Below are positions 8,659 to 17,416 of a stretch of DNA of 59,956 nt, piece after piece. Below the pieces are notes generated by a model. That model had not been told where the DNA came from. It saw only the letters and a list, made by a program, of their open reading frames with translations, and did no database searches. Both the position numbers and the translations under genes were made by a program. Position 1 is the first letter of the stretch. Each line of letters opens with the position of its first letter. This stretch comes from Xanthobacter oligotrophicus (lineage in GTDB: Bacteria > Pseudomonadota > Alphaproteobacteria > Rhizobiales > Xanthobacteraceae). The DNA lies in assembly GCF_008364685.1 (NCBI RefSeq), contig NZ_VTTL01000017.1, forward strand, positions 1 through 59,956, read 5' to 3'.

Positions 8659-9543
8659 TTGGCCTTGATGCTCTTCACCCAGGCACTGTTCGCCGGTGTC
8701 ACCAACGGCTTCGTCTATGCCCTCGTCGGCCTCGGCATCGCCGTCATTTTCAAGGGCAGCCACGTCATCAACGCCATGCAGGGCGAGCTCGCCGTGGTCG
8801 GCGCGGCCACGGCCGTGTTTGCGGCCGCCATGTGGGGCCTGCCGCTCTCGCTGGCGGTCGTGGCCGGCGCGCTCACGGGGATGGCCATCGCCATCCTCGT
8901 GGAGCTCGGCCCGATCCGCGCCTTGTTCGCGCGGCGGGCGCGGGAGGAATCCTTCCTCCTGCTCACGGTGGGCCTGGGCTTCACCTTCTCGGCCGGGGTG
9001 CTCTACCTGTTCGGGCGGGAGGAGCACCTGCTGCCGCCGCTCGGGGACGAGGTGTACGAGGTGTTCGGCGCCATCATCCGGGAACATGCCCTCTGGGTGA
9101 TCGCCATCTCCGCCGCGCTGATCCTCGCGCTGCGCCTGTTTTACCGCCACACCCATCTGGGTCTCTCGATGATGGCGGCCTCCATCGATCCCGATGGCGC
9201 GGCGACCACGGGCATCAATGTCCGTGCCATGCGCACCGCCACCTTCGCTCTGGGCGGCCTGCTGGCGGCGCTGGCGGGCCTCCTCGTTGCCCCGCTCATC
9301 GGCGTCGGCTACCAGATGGGGCCGCTGCTGACGCTGAAGGGCTTTGCGGCGGCCATCCTCGGCGGCCTCTCCAACCCGCTCGGTGCGCTGGTAGGCGGCC
9401 TCGTCATCGGCATCCTGGAGGCGATGTCGATCGTCTTCGTCTCGTCCGGGATGAAAGATGCGGTCGCCCTCACCTTGCTCATTGTCATCATGATCTTCGT
9501 TCCGGACGGCATTCTCGGCCGCGCCGGCCGCAAGGGAGGCTGA
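8659..9543 (+). CDS. Liv-type ABC importer, LivH-like permease
   Basis: The 294-residue membrane protein has about eight hydrophobic segments and the LivH hallmarks GLGIAVIFKGSHVINAMQG near the start and LTLKGFAAAILGGLSNPLGA near 225-245. The start is uncertain: TTG at 8659 has GGGGGAC at a suitable distance, whereas ATG at 8668 would be rather far from it. It pairs with the next gene to form the membrane channel. Confidence 0.9.
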   Translation: MALMLFTQALFAGVTNGFVYALVGLGIAVIFKGSHVINAMQGELAVVGAATAVFAAAMWGLPLSLAVVAGALTGMAIAILVELGPIRALFARRAREESFLLLTVGLGFTFSAGVLYLFGREEHLLPPLGDEVYEVFGAIIREHALWVIAISAALILALRLFYRHTHLGLSMMAASIDPDGAATTGINVRAMRTATFALGGLLAALAGLLVAPLIGVGYQMGPLLTLKGFAAAILGGLSNPLGALVGGLVIGILEAMSIVFVSSGMKDAVALTLLIVIMIFVPDGILGRAGRKGG

Positions 9544-9546
9544 GCC

Positions 9547-10593
9547 ATGCCCAAGGATACGTTCTCAGCCGCCTCTCTGCGTACTCCAGCAGCCCTGCCT
9601 GTGCCGAGCAGGCTGGCCAGCAGCATGTCGGCGACCTCTTGGTCCGTCCTTGCGCTGGGCGCCGGAGCGTTCCTCGTCCTGCCACTGGTGCTGGAGCGCC
9701 ATGCAGTAGACCTTCTGGTGTTCTGCGGGCTCTATGCCATCGCGGGTGCGGGCGTGGGCTTCCTTCTCGGCCAGGGCGGGATCGTCAATCTCGGCCAGGC
9801 TGCGTTCTACGGCATCGGCGGTTACGCCAGCGCCTATTGCTCGGCGCGGCTGGGCTGGCCTGCACTTGCGGGCATCGCGATCGGCATCGTCCTCTCGCTG
9901 ATCGTTGCCGCGCTCATCGGCCGGCCGATCTTGCGCCTGTCGGGCTATTTCCTGGCGCTGGCGACTCTTGCGCTCGGCATTATCTGCACGAACATCTATT
10001 TTGAGGCGGACTTCATCACTGGCGGTACGCTCGGCGTGCCGGGCGTGCCGAAGCTGGCGGTCGGGAGCTTCGTCTTCGACACACCGGAAAAGTTCTACTA
10101 CCTCGTCTGGCCCATCGCCTTCGTCACCATCCTCGCCATGCACAATCTGATGGGCAGCCGCATCGGCCTCGCCATGCAGGCCATGCGCGATGCTCCCGAC
10201 GCGGCCATGGTGATGGCCATCGACAATGCCCGTCTGAAGCTATGGATCTTCATGCTGTCGAGCGGGCTCGGCGCGCTGTCGGGCAGCCTGTTCGCCCACT
10301 ATGTGGGCTTCGTGAACGTGGACAGCTTCGGCGTGGACAAATCGATCATGTTCCTGCTCGTTCCGGTCATCGGCGGCGCCTCGGTTCCAGCGGGCGCGAT
10401 CGTCGGCGCCCTGTTCATCGGCCTCGTGCCGGAGCTGCTGAGCGCTCTCGGCGATATCCACCGTGTCCTCTTCGGGCTGGCGCTCGTCGCTTCAGTGGTG
10501 TTCTTCCCGGATGGCCTGTGGGGCGTCGGCCGCAGCCTGACCGACGTCGTGAGACGCAGGTCCGGCGCCCACCGTGGGGAGACAACACCATGA
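9547..10593 (+). CDS. Liv-type ABC importer, LivM-like permease
   Basis: The 348-residue inner-membrane protein begins with a long hydrophilic leader (about 30 residues) before the first hydrophobic segment. It has LivM signatures GGIVNLGQAAFYGIGGYASA near 77-97 and FMLSSGLGALSGSLFAHYVG near 230-250. Only 3 bp separate it from the preceding permease, and its stop overlaps the next ATG as ATGA, so expression is coupled. Confidence 0.9.
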   Translation: MPKDTFSAASLRTPAALPVPSRLASSMSATSWSVLALGAGAFLVLPLVLERHAVDLLVFCGLYAIAGAGVGFLLGQGGIVNLGQAAFYGIGGYASAYCSARLGWPALAGIAIGIVLSLIVAALIGRPILRLSGYFLALATLALGIICTNIYFEADFITGGTLGVPGVPKLAVGSFVFDTPEKFYYLVWPIAFVTILAMHNLMGSRIGLAMQAMRDAPDAAMVMAIDNARLKLWIFMLSSGLGALSGSLFAHYVGFVNVDSFGVDKSIMFLLVPVIGGASVPAGAIVGALFIGLVPELLSALGDIHRVLFGLALVASVVFFPDGLWGVGRSLTDVVRRRSGAHRGETTP

Positions 10594-11381
10594 ACCTTGC
10601 CTCCCACATCACTGCCAGCCAGCCGGATGCGCCCTTGCTGGAGCTCAGGTCCATCGGCCATCGCTTCGGCGGCTTCCAGGTGCTTCACGATGTGAGCTTC
10701 GTGGCTCCGGCCGTGGGCATCACCGGACTGATGGGCCCCAACGGCTCGGGCAAGACGACCCTGTTCAACATCGTCTCCGGCTTTCTCACGCCCACGTCCG
10801 GCGAGGTGTTGTTCCGTGGTCGGGACATCCGCGCCGAGAGCGTGCGCCGGCGCAGCCTCGACGGCCTGGTGCGCACCTTCCAGACGCCGAAGGTGTTCGA
10901 GCGCCTCACCGTCGCAGAGAACGTGATGGTGGGCGCCTTCAAGGTGGGGCGCTCCGGTTTCTTCGCCGGGCTCGCAGGCCTGCCGTCGGCGCGGCGCGAA
11001 ATGATCGACATGCGCGCGCAAGCCTACGAGACGGCGCAGCGTTTCGATCTTGGCGGCGTGTTCGACCGCCCTTCGCCCCTGCTGACCGCCGGCCAGCGCC
11101 GCCTGCTGGAGCTGGCACGGGCCTATCAGGGCCGGCCACGGCTGCTGATGCTGGATGAGCCCTCCTCGGGCCTCACCACCACCGAGATCGAGGTGCTCAT
11201 CACCAAGCTGAAGCTTCTCGCGGAGGAGGGCATCGCCATCCTGCTCGTCTCGCACGACATGGAGTTGATGGGGGTGGCGCAAGCCATCCACGTGCTCAAC
11301 TTCGGGCGGATCATCGCCTCCGGCACAATGGCGGAGGTCCAGGAGGATGCGGCCGTGCGTGAGGCCTATCTGGGGGTGTGA
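10590..11381 (+). CDS. Liv-type ABC importer, LivG-like ATPase
   Basis: From the ATG overlapping the upstream stop the protein has 263 residues. Walker A is GPNGSGKT at 49-56. The signature is the variant LLTAGQRRLLELARA rather than LSGGQ, and Walker B is RLLMLDEPSSGL. The H-loop is LVSHDMELM. The relaxed signature is common in LivG proteins. It energises uptake together with the following LivF-like ATPase. The frame extends further upstream, but that part is antisense-like sequence inside the permease gene. Confidence 0.9.
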   Translation: MNLASHITASQPDAPLLELRSIGHRFGGFQVLHDVSFVAPAVGITGLMGPNGSGKTTLFNIVSGFLTPTSGEVLFRGRDIRAESVRRRSLDGLVRTFQTPKVFERLTVAENVMVGAFKVGRSGFFAGLAGLPSARREMIDMRAQAYETAQRFDLGGVFDRPSPLLTAGQRRLLELARAYQGRPRLLMLDEPSSGLTTTEIEVLITKLKLLAEEGIAILLVSHDMELMGVAQAIHVLNFGRIIASGTMAEVQEDAAVREAYLGV

Positions 11382-11382
11382 G

Positions 11383-12120
11383 ATGTTGAGCGTGAAGGGC
11401 CTTTGCGCCGGCTATGGCGCGCTGACGATCCTCAAGGGCATCGATATCAGCATCGGCTCGGGGGAAGTGGTCGGGCTGGTGGGCGCCAACGGCGCCGGCA
11501 AGACCACGCTCGTGCGGGCGCTCGCCGGCCTCCTCCCCGCGCAGGGCGGCGAGATCCGCCTTCGCGGCGAGGACATCACCCGTATCCCGCCGCATCGCCG
11601 CAGCGGGTTCGGCCTGGCCGTCGTCCTGGAAAACCGGAACCTCTTCGGCGAGCTCACCGTGCGGGAGAATCTGGTCCTGGCCGAGCGCGCAGGGCGCAGC
11701 CGCCGGCACGTGTTCACCCTGGAGCGGATCGTCGACCTCTTCCCTGCGGTGGGTGACAAACTGAACGTGCGATGCGATCTCCTGAGCGGAGGTCAGCAAC
11801 AGCAGGTGGCTATCAGCCGGGCCCTCCTGCTGCAGCCGGATGTCGTGGTGATGGACGAGCCCTCCACGGGTCTTGCGCCGAAGGTGGTGAAGGATATTCT
11901 GGACGTGCTTGGCCGACTTCGCGCGGACGGCATGAGCATCATTCTCGTGGAGCAGAACATCGCCATCGCGTCGAGCGCCACGAACCGAGCCTATGTGATG
12001 GCCACCGGCAGGGTTGCGCACGAAATTCCCGAAGGCGACTGGCCACGTTTCATGGCCGATGAGAAGCTGGTCAGCGCCTATCTGGGCCAGCATCATGGGG
12101 CCGAGCCTGGTTCTCCATAA
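11383..12120 (+). CDS. Liv-type ABC importer, LivF-like ATPase
   Basis: The chosen ATG lies 1 bp after the preceding stop and gives 245 residues. An upstream ATG in frame would place 12 unrelated residues ahead of the conserved start MLSVKGLCAGYGALTILKG. Walker A is GANGAGKT near 34-41, signature LSGGQQQQVAI, Walker B VVVMDEPSTGL. It closes the catabolic/importer block. Convergent non-coding DNA with hairpin repeats follows. Confidence 0.9.
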   Translation: MLSVKGLCAGYGALTILKGIDISIGSGEVVGLVGANGAGKTTLVRALAGLLPAQGGEIRLRGEDITRIPPHRRSGFGLAVVLENRNLFGELTVRENLVLAERAGRSRRHVFTLERIVDLFPAVGDKLNVRCDLLSGGQQQQVAISRALLLQPDVVVMDEPSTGLAPKVVKDILDVLGRLRADGMSIILVEQNIAIASSATNRAYVMATGRVAHEIPEGDWPRFMADEKLVSAYLGQHHGAEPGSP

Positions 12121-12195
12121 CGTAAATTGCCTCCGTCATTAGCGTACAACGCTCATTCTGAAGTTGATGCCAGGGATGGCTGCACCATCAAGGCC

Positions 12196-12250
12196 TAGTG
12201 GATCAACCGAAACGGATGGAACCCATCCGTTTCGAAAATTTGATCCACTA
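12196..12250. repeat. Double-stem hairpin repeat, copy 1
   Basis: The outer arms TAGTGGATCAA (12196-12206) and TTGATCCACTA (12240-12250) pair perfectly. The inner arms CGAAACGGATGG (12208-12219) and CCATCCGTTTCG (12223-12234) also pair perfectly around a 3-nt loop. The core GATGGAACCCATC is the exact inverse of the core of copy 2. The location between convergent genes is typical of REP-like elements; it lacks a T run, so it is not a standard terminator. Confidence 0.7.
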
Positions 12251-12262
12251 AATTAAAGGCTT

Positions 12263-12314
12263 GTGGTTCGACCTGCTAGCGACAGATGGGTTCCATCTAT
12301 CGCGGTCGAATCAC
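12263..12314. repeat. Double-stem hairpin repeat, copy 2 (inverted relative to copy 1)
   Basis: The outer arms GTGGTTCGACC (12263-12273) and GGTCGAATCAC (12304-12314) pair at 10 of 11 positions. The inner arms GCGACAGATGG (12279-12289) and CCATCTATCGC (12293-12303) pair at 10 of 11. The same 13-nt core as copy 1 occurs in opposite orientation, while the stem sequences differ. That points to a conserved fold with diverged arms. Confidence 0.65.
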
Positions 12315-12453
12315 TAGGATCAAACACGAACGCTTATTCATTATGAAATAGTATATATTAAATTTAATTATAACATGTATAATGATTTTGATAGCAAATT
12401 GCACTATATATTATTATCTTCGCGCCCATGTAATGTTGGTTGTGATTTGTAAA

Positions 12454-13230
12454 TCACAAGCCTCCATCGTCGTCTCGGAAATCGGTGTGGCCCAATTTCC
12501 AATAGCCGGAAGCGGTGATGCGTCGGCGATCAAGCCCGCGCTCAACCTGAAAATGACGCCGTACGGCACGGACGACGGAGGCTTCGGCCGCGAACCAGAC
12601 CTCCCCGCTCTCCTCCGGCAGAGCGACCGCCATCATCGCCTCGGCGAGGGCCGTCGTTGTGCCGATTTCCTTGCCGTTGCGGGGGAGCCACGTCATGCCG
12701 ACGTCCGCACGCGAACGGATGATCTGGGCATCGGCATCCTCGGGTATTTCCACGAAAACATCAGCCGCGATGCCCTCCGGCAGCGCCTCCAGGATAGCCC
12801 CGATCGCGGGCAGCGCGGTCTCGTCGCCGCCGATCAGCAGATGGGAGATCTCAGGGTCGAGCCGAAAGCCGGAACGCGGCCCGGCAATCTGGACGACGTC
12901 GCCGGGCTTTGCGTTCGCCGCCCAGCTCGAGCAGGGTCCGTCGCCGTGAAGCACGAAATCGATATCCATCTCGCACGTCTCCTCGCGAAAATGGCGGATG
13001 GTGTAGGCGCGGCCGCTCGGTGTCTCACTTTCCGGCGCGGGCGCGAAGAGCTTGACCCACTGCGCCGGGCGGCGGACCGGAAAATCCATGAGCGCCGCGG
13101 AAGCAAAGGTGATGCGCCTCATGTGCGGCGTGAGACTCAGGACCTCGCGCACCTCGACCACCCTGAGGCGCCTGTCCGGTGAGATCGGACGCAGGCTCGA
13201 CGGGTTTTGATCCTGTTGCATGGTTGTCAT
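12454..13230 (-). CDS. Siderophore-interacting protein (FAD-dependent ferric-chelate reductase family)
   Basis: The 258-residue protein has an N-terminal FAD-binding_9 domain (RAYTIRHFR near 82-90, then MDIDFVLHGDGPCSSWAA). It is followed by the SIP domain (SHLLIGGDETALPAIGAIL near 130-150) and the C-terminal SGYWKLGHTDFRDDD tail. Such ViuB/SIP proteins reduce ferric siderophores in the cytoplasm to release iron. The ATG at 13230 is chosen because the longer frame adds 53 residues lying inside the MFS gene upstream. It is 16 bp downstream of the MFS gene and probably cotranscribed with it. Confidence 0.85.
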   Translation of the reverse strand: MTTMQQDQNPSSLRPISPDRRLRVVEVREVLSLTPHMRRITFASAALMDFPVRRPAQWVKLFAPAPESETPSGRAYTIRHFREETCEMDIDFVLHGDGPCSSWAANAKPGDVVQIAGPRSGFRLDPEISHLLIGGDETALPAIGAILEALPEGIAADVFVEIPEDADAQIIRSRADVGMTWLPRNGKEIGTTTALAEAMMAVALPEESGEVWFAAEASVVRAVRRHFQVERGLDRRRITASGYWKLGHTDFRDDDGGL

Positions 13231-13246
13231 CCCTGAAAGAAGCGGT

Positions 13247-14728
13247 TCAGGCCGTGCGGTTTCGCCGGCCGAGCGTGGTAAGGGCGAGGAGGAAGGCGGC
13301 CGCCGCCATGACGGAGGCGACCTGGAAGGAAAAGCGCATGCCCTCCGCCACCATTTCGGGCGTCGCGCTGGCCGCGTCGCCGGTGGCATGGGCGAAGAGC
13401 GCGCCCATCAGCGAGGCACCGGTGATCAGGCCGAGATTGCGGGCGAGCGCCAGAAGTCCGGAGACGAGGCCGCGCTGCTCGGGCCGGGCATCGGCCATGA
13501 CCGCGGTGTTGTTCGGCGTCTGGAAGAAGGCGAGGCCGACGCTGATGAAGAGGATGGCGACGATGTAGGTCGCAACCCCGCCGTCGAGCGAGACCCAGGA
13601 CATCACGAAGGCGCCGATGGCGAAGATGGCGAGCCCGATGACCATGGCCAACCTGGCCCCGATGCGGTCGGCGATTGTGCCGGCTGGCACGCCCATCAGG
13701 GCGGCGGCGAGCGGGCCGACGGTCATCACCAGGCCGACCATGCGGGTATCGAGACCGAGCGCCTTCGACAGATAGAACGGCCCGAGCACCAGCGTCGCCA
13801 TCATCACCGCATAGACGAGCACACTCATCACCATGCTGGTGGAGAGCAGCAGATTGCGGAACATGGCGAGCTTCAGCAGTGGCGCGCGCGCCCTGATCTG
13901 CACGACGAGGAACAACACCAGCCCGACGAGCGCACCAAGCCCGAACTGCAGGACGATGGGTGCACCGAAACCCTGCTTGCCGGAGAAGGTCATGGCCAGC
14001 GAATAGGCCCCCAAGGTGAGCGCCAGCAGGATCGTGCCGATCCAGTCGAAGCGTACGGCGGGAAGCGGATGCTTCGGTGCGTCGATGGCGTTCGGCAGGT
14101 AGCGGCTGACCAGAACGAAGGCGAGCAGGCCGAAGGGCAGGTTCACCCAGAACACCGCCTGCCAGCCGAAAGCGGCGAGCGCCAGGGAGCCGAGCGACGG
14201 CCCGAGCGCGATGCCGAAGGAGACCATGGTGGATAGCACGCCCATGGCGAAGCCGGTGCGCTCCTTCGGGAAGACCTCGCCGACGAAGGCGAAGGAAAGC
14301 GCCATCAGGATCGCGCCGCCCAGTCCTTGGCCGGCACGGCCGGCGATCAAAAGCGGTAGACTGGCGGAGAGCGCGCAGAGCACGGAAGCCGCCATGAAGA
14401 TGGCGAGGCCCCAGAGATAGAGCCGCTTCTTGCCAAGCTGATCACCGAAGCGGCCGACGCCGACGATCAGTGCGGTGACGACGAGCAGATAGCTCACCAC
14501 CACCCACTGCACCGCGCCGAACTCGACGCCGAGCGCATCCACAAGGGTCGGCAGAGCGACGTTGATGATGTTGGTGCCAAGCTGCGAAAGCAGGATGGCC
14601 AGCGACAGGCCGGCGAGCACCATGCCGGAATGGATGGGCTGGTGATTAACCGTCCGGGTTTGCGCAGATCCCGCGGCGCGCGCGGACCCCTGCGGATGGG
14701 TTGAGTGTGGATGAGAGGGTAGGGGCAT
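13247..14728 (-). CDS. MFS transporter, DHA2 (14-helix, EmrB/QacA-like) family
   Basis: The 493-residue protein has about 14 hydrophobic segments. Motif C-like GPSLGSLALAAFGWQAVFWVN is typical of drug:H+ antiporters, with ILLSQLGTNIINVALPTL in helix 1. ATG 14728 is preferred over ATG 14749 because AGGA lies 7 nt ahead of it. With the downstream siderophore-interacting gene it may export or import a siderophore or a toxic compound. A divergent LysR gene starts at 14864. Confidence 0.8.
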   Translation of the reverse strand: MPLPSHPHSTHPQGSARAAGSAQTRTVNHQPIHSGMVLAGLSLAILLSQLGTNIINVALPTLVDALGVEFGAVQWVVVSYLLVVTALIVGVGRFGDQLGKKRLYLWGLAIFMAASVLCALSASLPLLIAGRAGQGLGGAILMALSFAFVGEVFPKERTGFAMGVLSTMVSFGIALGPSLGSLALAAFGWQAVFWVNLPFGLLAFVLVSRYLPNAIDAPKHPLPAVRFDWIGTILLALTLGAYSLAMTFSGKQGFGAPIVLQFGLGALVGLVLFLVVQIRARAPLLKLAMFRNLLLSTSMVMSVLVYAVMMATLVLGPFYLSKALGLDTRMVGLVMTVGPLAAALMGVPAGTIADRIGARLAMVIGLAIFAIGAFVMSWVSLDGGVATYIVAILFISVGLAFFQTPNNTAVMADARPEQRGLVSGLLALARNLGLITGASLMGALFAHATGDAASATPEMVAEGMRFSFQVASVMAAAAFLLALTTLGRRNRTA

Positions 14729-14798
14729 ATCCGGTCCTATCGAAAGCATCCCCTTCGGGATCGTTTAGGTTCGGCTTTCGATAGCGGCGGACATTAAG

Positions 14799-14842
14799 TG
14801 CATACAGTGCAATATCTTTATTATACGATTGCATGAAATGCA
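14799..14842. promoter_or_regulatory. TGCA-type palindromes in the MFS/LysR divergent promoter
   Basis: TGCATACAGTGCA at 14799-14811 and TGCATGAAATGCA at 14830-14842 sit about 31 bp apart, centre to centre, in the gap between the divergent MFS and LysR genes. Two half-palindromic sites with this spacing suit a LysR tetramer. Binding is inferred. A related palindrome precedes the glutaminase gene at 34797. Confidence 0.45.
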
Positions 14843-14863
14843 CCTATTGCAGGAAGCCCGATC

Positions 14864-15787
14864 ATGCCGGTGGACGCCGCCTCCACGAAGCGCCATCACC
14901 TGCCGCTCGACATGAACCTTCTGGTGACGCTCGACGCGCTGCTCTCGGAAGGTAGCGTCGCGGGGGCCGCGCAGCGCCTCAACCTCTCCTCGCCCGCGAT
15001 GAGCCGGCAACTGGCCCGCATTCGCCATCTGCTCGGCGATCCGGTCCTCGTGCGGGCGGGCCGCGGACTGGTACCGACGCCGCGTGCGGAGGGCTTGCGG
15101 GAACGGCTGCGCAGCCTCGTGGCGGAAGCCGAGGCGCTGGTGCGCGGCGAGGACGAGCTCGATCTCACCCGGCTGGAGCGAATCTTCGTCATTCGCGCCA
15201 ATGACGGCTTCATCGGCACGTTCGGCGCGGCGATGGCGGCCCACGCAGCCGCGCAAGCTCCTCGTGTGCGGCTGCGCTTCGCCCATCAGGAAAGCGAGGA
15301 TGTGGAGGCGCTCCGCGAGGGCCGGATCGATGTCGATGTCGGGGTCATTGGCGCGATGGGACCGGAGATCCGCTTGCAGGCGCTGTTCCACGACCGCTTC
15401 GTCGGCGTCGTGCGGCCCGGTCATCCGCTGGCGGACGATGTGACTGCGGAGCGCTTCTGCGCATTTCCCCATGTCTCGGTCTCGCGACGGGGACGCTTCG
15501 CCGGACCGATCGACGCGGCGCTCGCGGCGGTCGGGCTCTCACGCTTTGTCGCCATCGCGGTCGCCGACTTCGCCGACGCGCTGGCGATCGCGCGGACCTC
15601 CGACCATGTGGCGGCCGTTCCCGCCCGTCTGACCGAGCCGGCGAGAGGCGGCCTTCACACCTTCGAACTGCCCGTGAAGACCGATGCACTCGCCATCTCG
15701 CTCGCCTGGCACCCCCGCGTCGATGCCGATCTGGCCCATCGCTGGCTGCGAGCGATCATGCGCGAGGCGTGCGCGGCCGGCAGGTGA
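14864..15787 (+). CDS. LysR-family transcriptional regulator
   Basis: The 307-residue protein has an N-terminal winged HTH (LVTLDALLSEGSVAGAAQRLNL followed by SSPAMSRQLARIRHLLGDP) and a substrate-binding-like domain from about residue 100. AGGA precedes the ATG. Its divergent position and the intergenic palindromes suggest control of the MFS/siderophore-interacting pair. NodD/PcpR-type LysR proteins begin with the similar LDMNLLVTLDALL. Confidence 0.9.
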   Translation: MPVDAASTKRHHLPLDMNLLVTLDALLSEGSVAGAAQRLNLSSPAMSRQLARIRHLLGDPVLVRAGRGLVPTPRAEGLRERLRSLVAEAEALVRGEDELDLTRLERIFVIRANDGFIGTFGAAMAAHAAAQAPRVRLRFAHQESEDVEALREGRIDVDVGVIGAMGPEIRLQALFHDRFVGVVRPGHPLADDVTAERFCAFPHVSVSRRGRFAGPIDAALAAVGLSRFVAIAVADFADALAIARTSDHVAAVPARLTEPARGGLHTFELPVKTDALAISLAWHPRVDADLAHRWLRAIMREACAAGR

Positions 15788-15838
15788 AACAAGGCGCCCT
15801 GCCGGCGGGATCTGTCTCTTGAGAAAGGCCGCGACAGC

Positions 15839-16600
15839 TCAGAGGAAGCTCGCAGCCAGCCGCTCGGCTTCGCGAGCGAGGATCCCGGCATCGACTCCGA
15901 CCGCGGAGAATGTGGTGCCAATGTCCATGCAACGCCGCGCGAACGCGGCATCACCCGTCAGGATGCCCGCCGGCTTGCCGGCGGCCCGGATGCGGGCGAC
16001 GGCCTTCTCCACCGCCTCGACGACACAGGCATGCCCCACGTCCCCCGCGTGCCCGAGGCTCGCCGCAAGGTCGCCGGGACCGATGAAGATGCCGTCGACC
16101 CCCTCCACGGCGGCGATGGCCTCGATCTCGTCGATGGCCTCCCGCGTCTCCACCTGGACCAGAACGCACAGCTCCCGCGCGGCCGTGCGGGCGTAGTCCT
16201 TAACCCGGCCGAACCGCGTGGCCCGGGTCAGCGCCGAGACTCCACGTACCCCCTCAGGCGGATAGCGGGTGGCGGCGACAGCGGCGCGGGCCTCCGCGGC
16301 ATTCTGTACGTAGGGAATGAGCAGGCTCTGGGCGCCGATATCGAGCAGTCGCTTGATCAGCACGGCGTCGTTGGCCGCCGGCCGCACCACCGGCGACACC
16401 GGATAGCCGGACAGGGCCTGCAACTGGGCAAGCACCGTCGTCAGCTCGGCCGGGGAGTGCTCCATGTCGAGGAGAAGCCAGTCGAAGCCCGCGCCGGCAA
16501 CCGCCTCGATCGCATAGGAACTGGACAGTGTGCACCAGAGGCCGAGCTGCTGACGCCCTTCCACGAGCGCGTGCTTGAAGGCATTGCGAGGCAGGTCCAT
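15839..16600 (-). CDS. hpaI: 4-hydroxy-2-oxoheptanedioate aldolase (HpaI family)
   Basis: The 253-residue class II aldolase should split 4-hydroxy-2-oxoheptanedioate to pyruvate and succinate semialdehyde. GAGFDWLLLDMEHSP near 35-50, RYPPEGVRGVSALTRA near 120 and VEGVDGIFIGPGDLAASLG near 165-185 match E. coli HpaI closely. ATG 16600 is chosen because AGGAAA precedes it; a GTG at 16612 that overlaps the hpaH stop is possible. It follows hpaH directly, the next enzyme order in the homoprotocatechuate route. No hpaBCDEFG genes lie nearby. Confidence 0.85.
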   Translation of the reverse strand: MDLPRNAFKHALVEGRQQLGLWCTLSSSYAIEAVAGAGFDWLLLDMEHSPAELTTVLAQLQALSGYPVSPVVRPAANDAVLIKRLLDIGAQSLLIPYVQNAAEARAAVAATRYPPEGVRGVSALTRATRFGRVKDYARTAARELCVLVQVETREAIDEIEAIAAVEGVDGIFIGPGDLAASLGHAGDVGHACVVEAVEKAVARIRAAGKPAGILTGDAAFARRCMDIGTTFSAVGVDAGILAREAERLAASFL

Positions 16601-16608
16601 TGGTTTCC

Positions 16609-17391
16609 TCACACGAAGGAGATGCTGATGGCGCCCACCGGCCCGTAATCGGCGGTGATCACATCGCCGGCGGCGATGTCCACCGGCCGCGTGAACGATC
16701 CGGCCAGGACGATCTGCCCCTTGAGCAGCTTCGCGCCTACCGCGGAGAGCTTGTTTACCAGCCAGGCGATGCCCGCCGCCGGATGCCCCATGATGGCGGC
16801 GGAGACCCCGCTTTCCTCGATGATGCCGTTCTTGCTCAGTGTCGCGCCGACCCAGCGAATGTCGATGTCCATGGGGCGGATCACCCGGCCGCCCACCACG
16901 ATGGCGCCGAACGCCGCATTGTCGGCGATGGTGTCGACGATGGCGCGGGGCACTTCCGTCCGGTAGTCGATGATCTCCAGTGCCGGCACGACGAATTCGG
17001 TGGCCCGCATCACGTCGTAGATGCGCACGCCCGGCCCTTCGAGGTCCTCGCCCATCACGAAGGCCAGTTCCACCTCGAGCCGCGGCTTGATGAACCGGGC
17101 GGCGGGGATCTGGGCGCCGTCGTTATAGAGTGCGTCATCGAGGATGCGACCGTAGTCCGGCTCCGTCATCTTCGAGGCCATCTGCATGGCGCGCGAGGTG
17201 AGGCCGATCTTGTGGCCGACGACGCGGGCGCCCTTGGCTATGCGCTCTTCTGTCCACAGGTCCTGGACGCGATAGGCGTCCTCGATCTCCATGTGCGGAA
17301 AGGTTCGGCTCAGCTGGGTGACGGGCTTGCCCTCGCGTTCAGCCTTCAGGATCTCTTCGGCGCCGAGGCGGCGCTCGTCTTCAGTCAACAT
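16609..17391 (-). CDS. hpaH: 2-oxo-hept-4-ene-1,7-dioate hydratase (HpaH family)
   Basis: The 260-residue protein belongs to the fumarylacetoacetase-like hydratases. GHKIGLTSRAMQ near 58-69, EPDYGRILDDALYNDG, RLEVELAFVMGEDL with metal-binding glutamates near 103-116, and NHP/GHPAAGIAWLVNKL are strongly HpaH-like. The ATG at 17391 is chosen because upstream codons overlap the cyclase gene and look non-coding. Water addition to the 2-oxo-enoate gives the HpaI substrate. Confidence 0.85.
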   Translation of the reverse strand: MLTEDERRLGAEEILKAEREGKPVTQLSRTFPHMEIEDAYRVQDLWTEERIAKGARVVGHKIGLTSRAMQMASKMTEPDYGRILDDALYNDGAQIPAARFIKPRLEVELAFVMGEDLEGPGVRIYDVMRATEFVVPALEIIDYRTEVPRAIVDTIADNAAFGAIVVGGRVIRPMDIDIRWVGATLSKNGIIEESGVSAAIMGHPAAGIAWLVNKLSAVGAKLLKGQIVLAGSFTRPVDIAAGDVITADYGPVGAISISFV

Positions 17392-17416
17392 GGGATTGGG
17401 CTCTCGCTGTTCAGTC

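Larger units (their letters stand above)
12121..12453. other. Convergent intergenic region with hairpin repeats and AT-rich segment
   Basis: This 333-bp gap separates two convergent genes. Its left half carries two related stem-loop repeats (annotated separately). Its right part, about 12330-12430, is much more AT-rich than the surroundings. No gene is visible. Confidence 0.6.
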
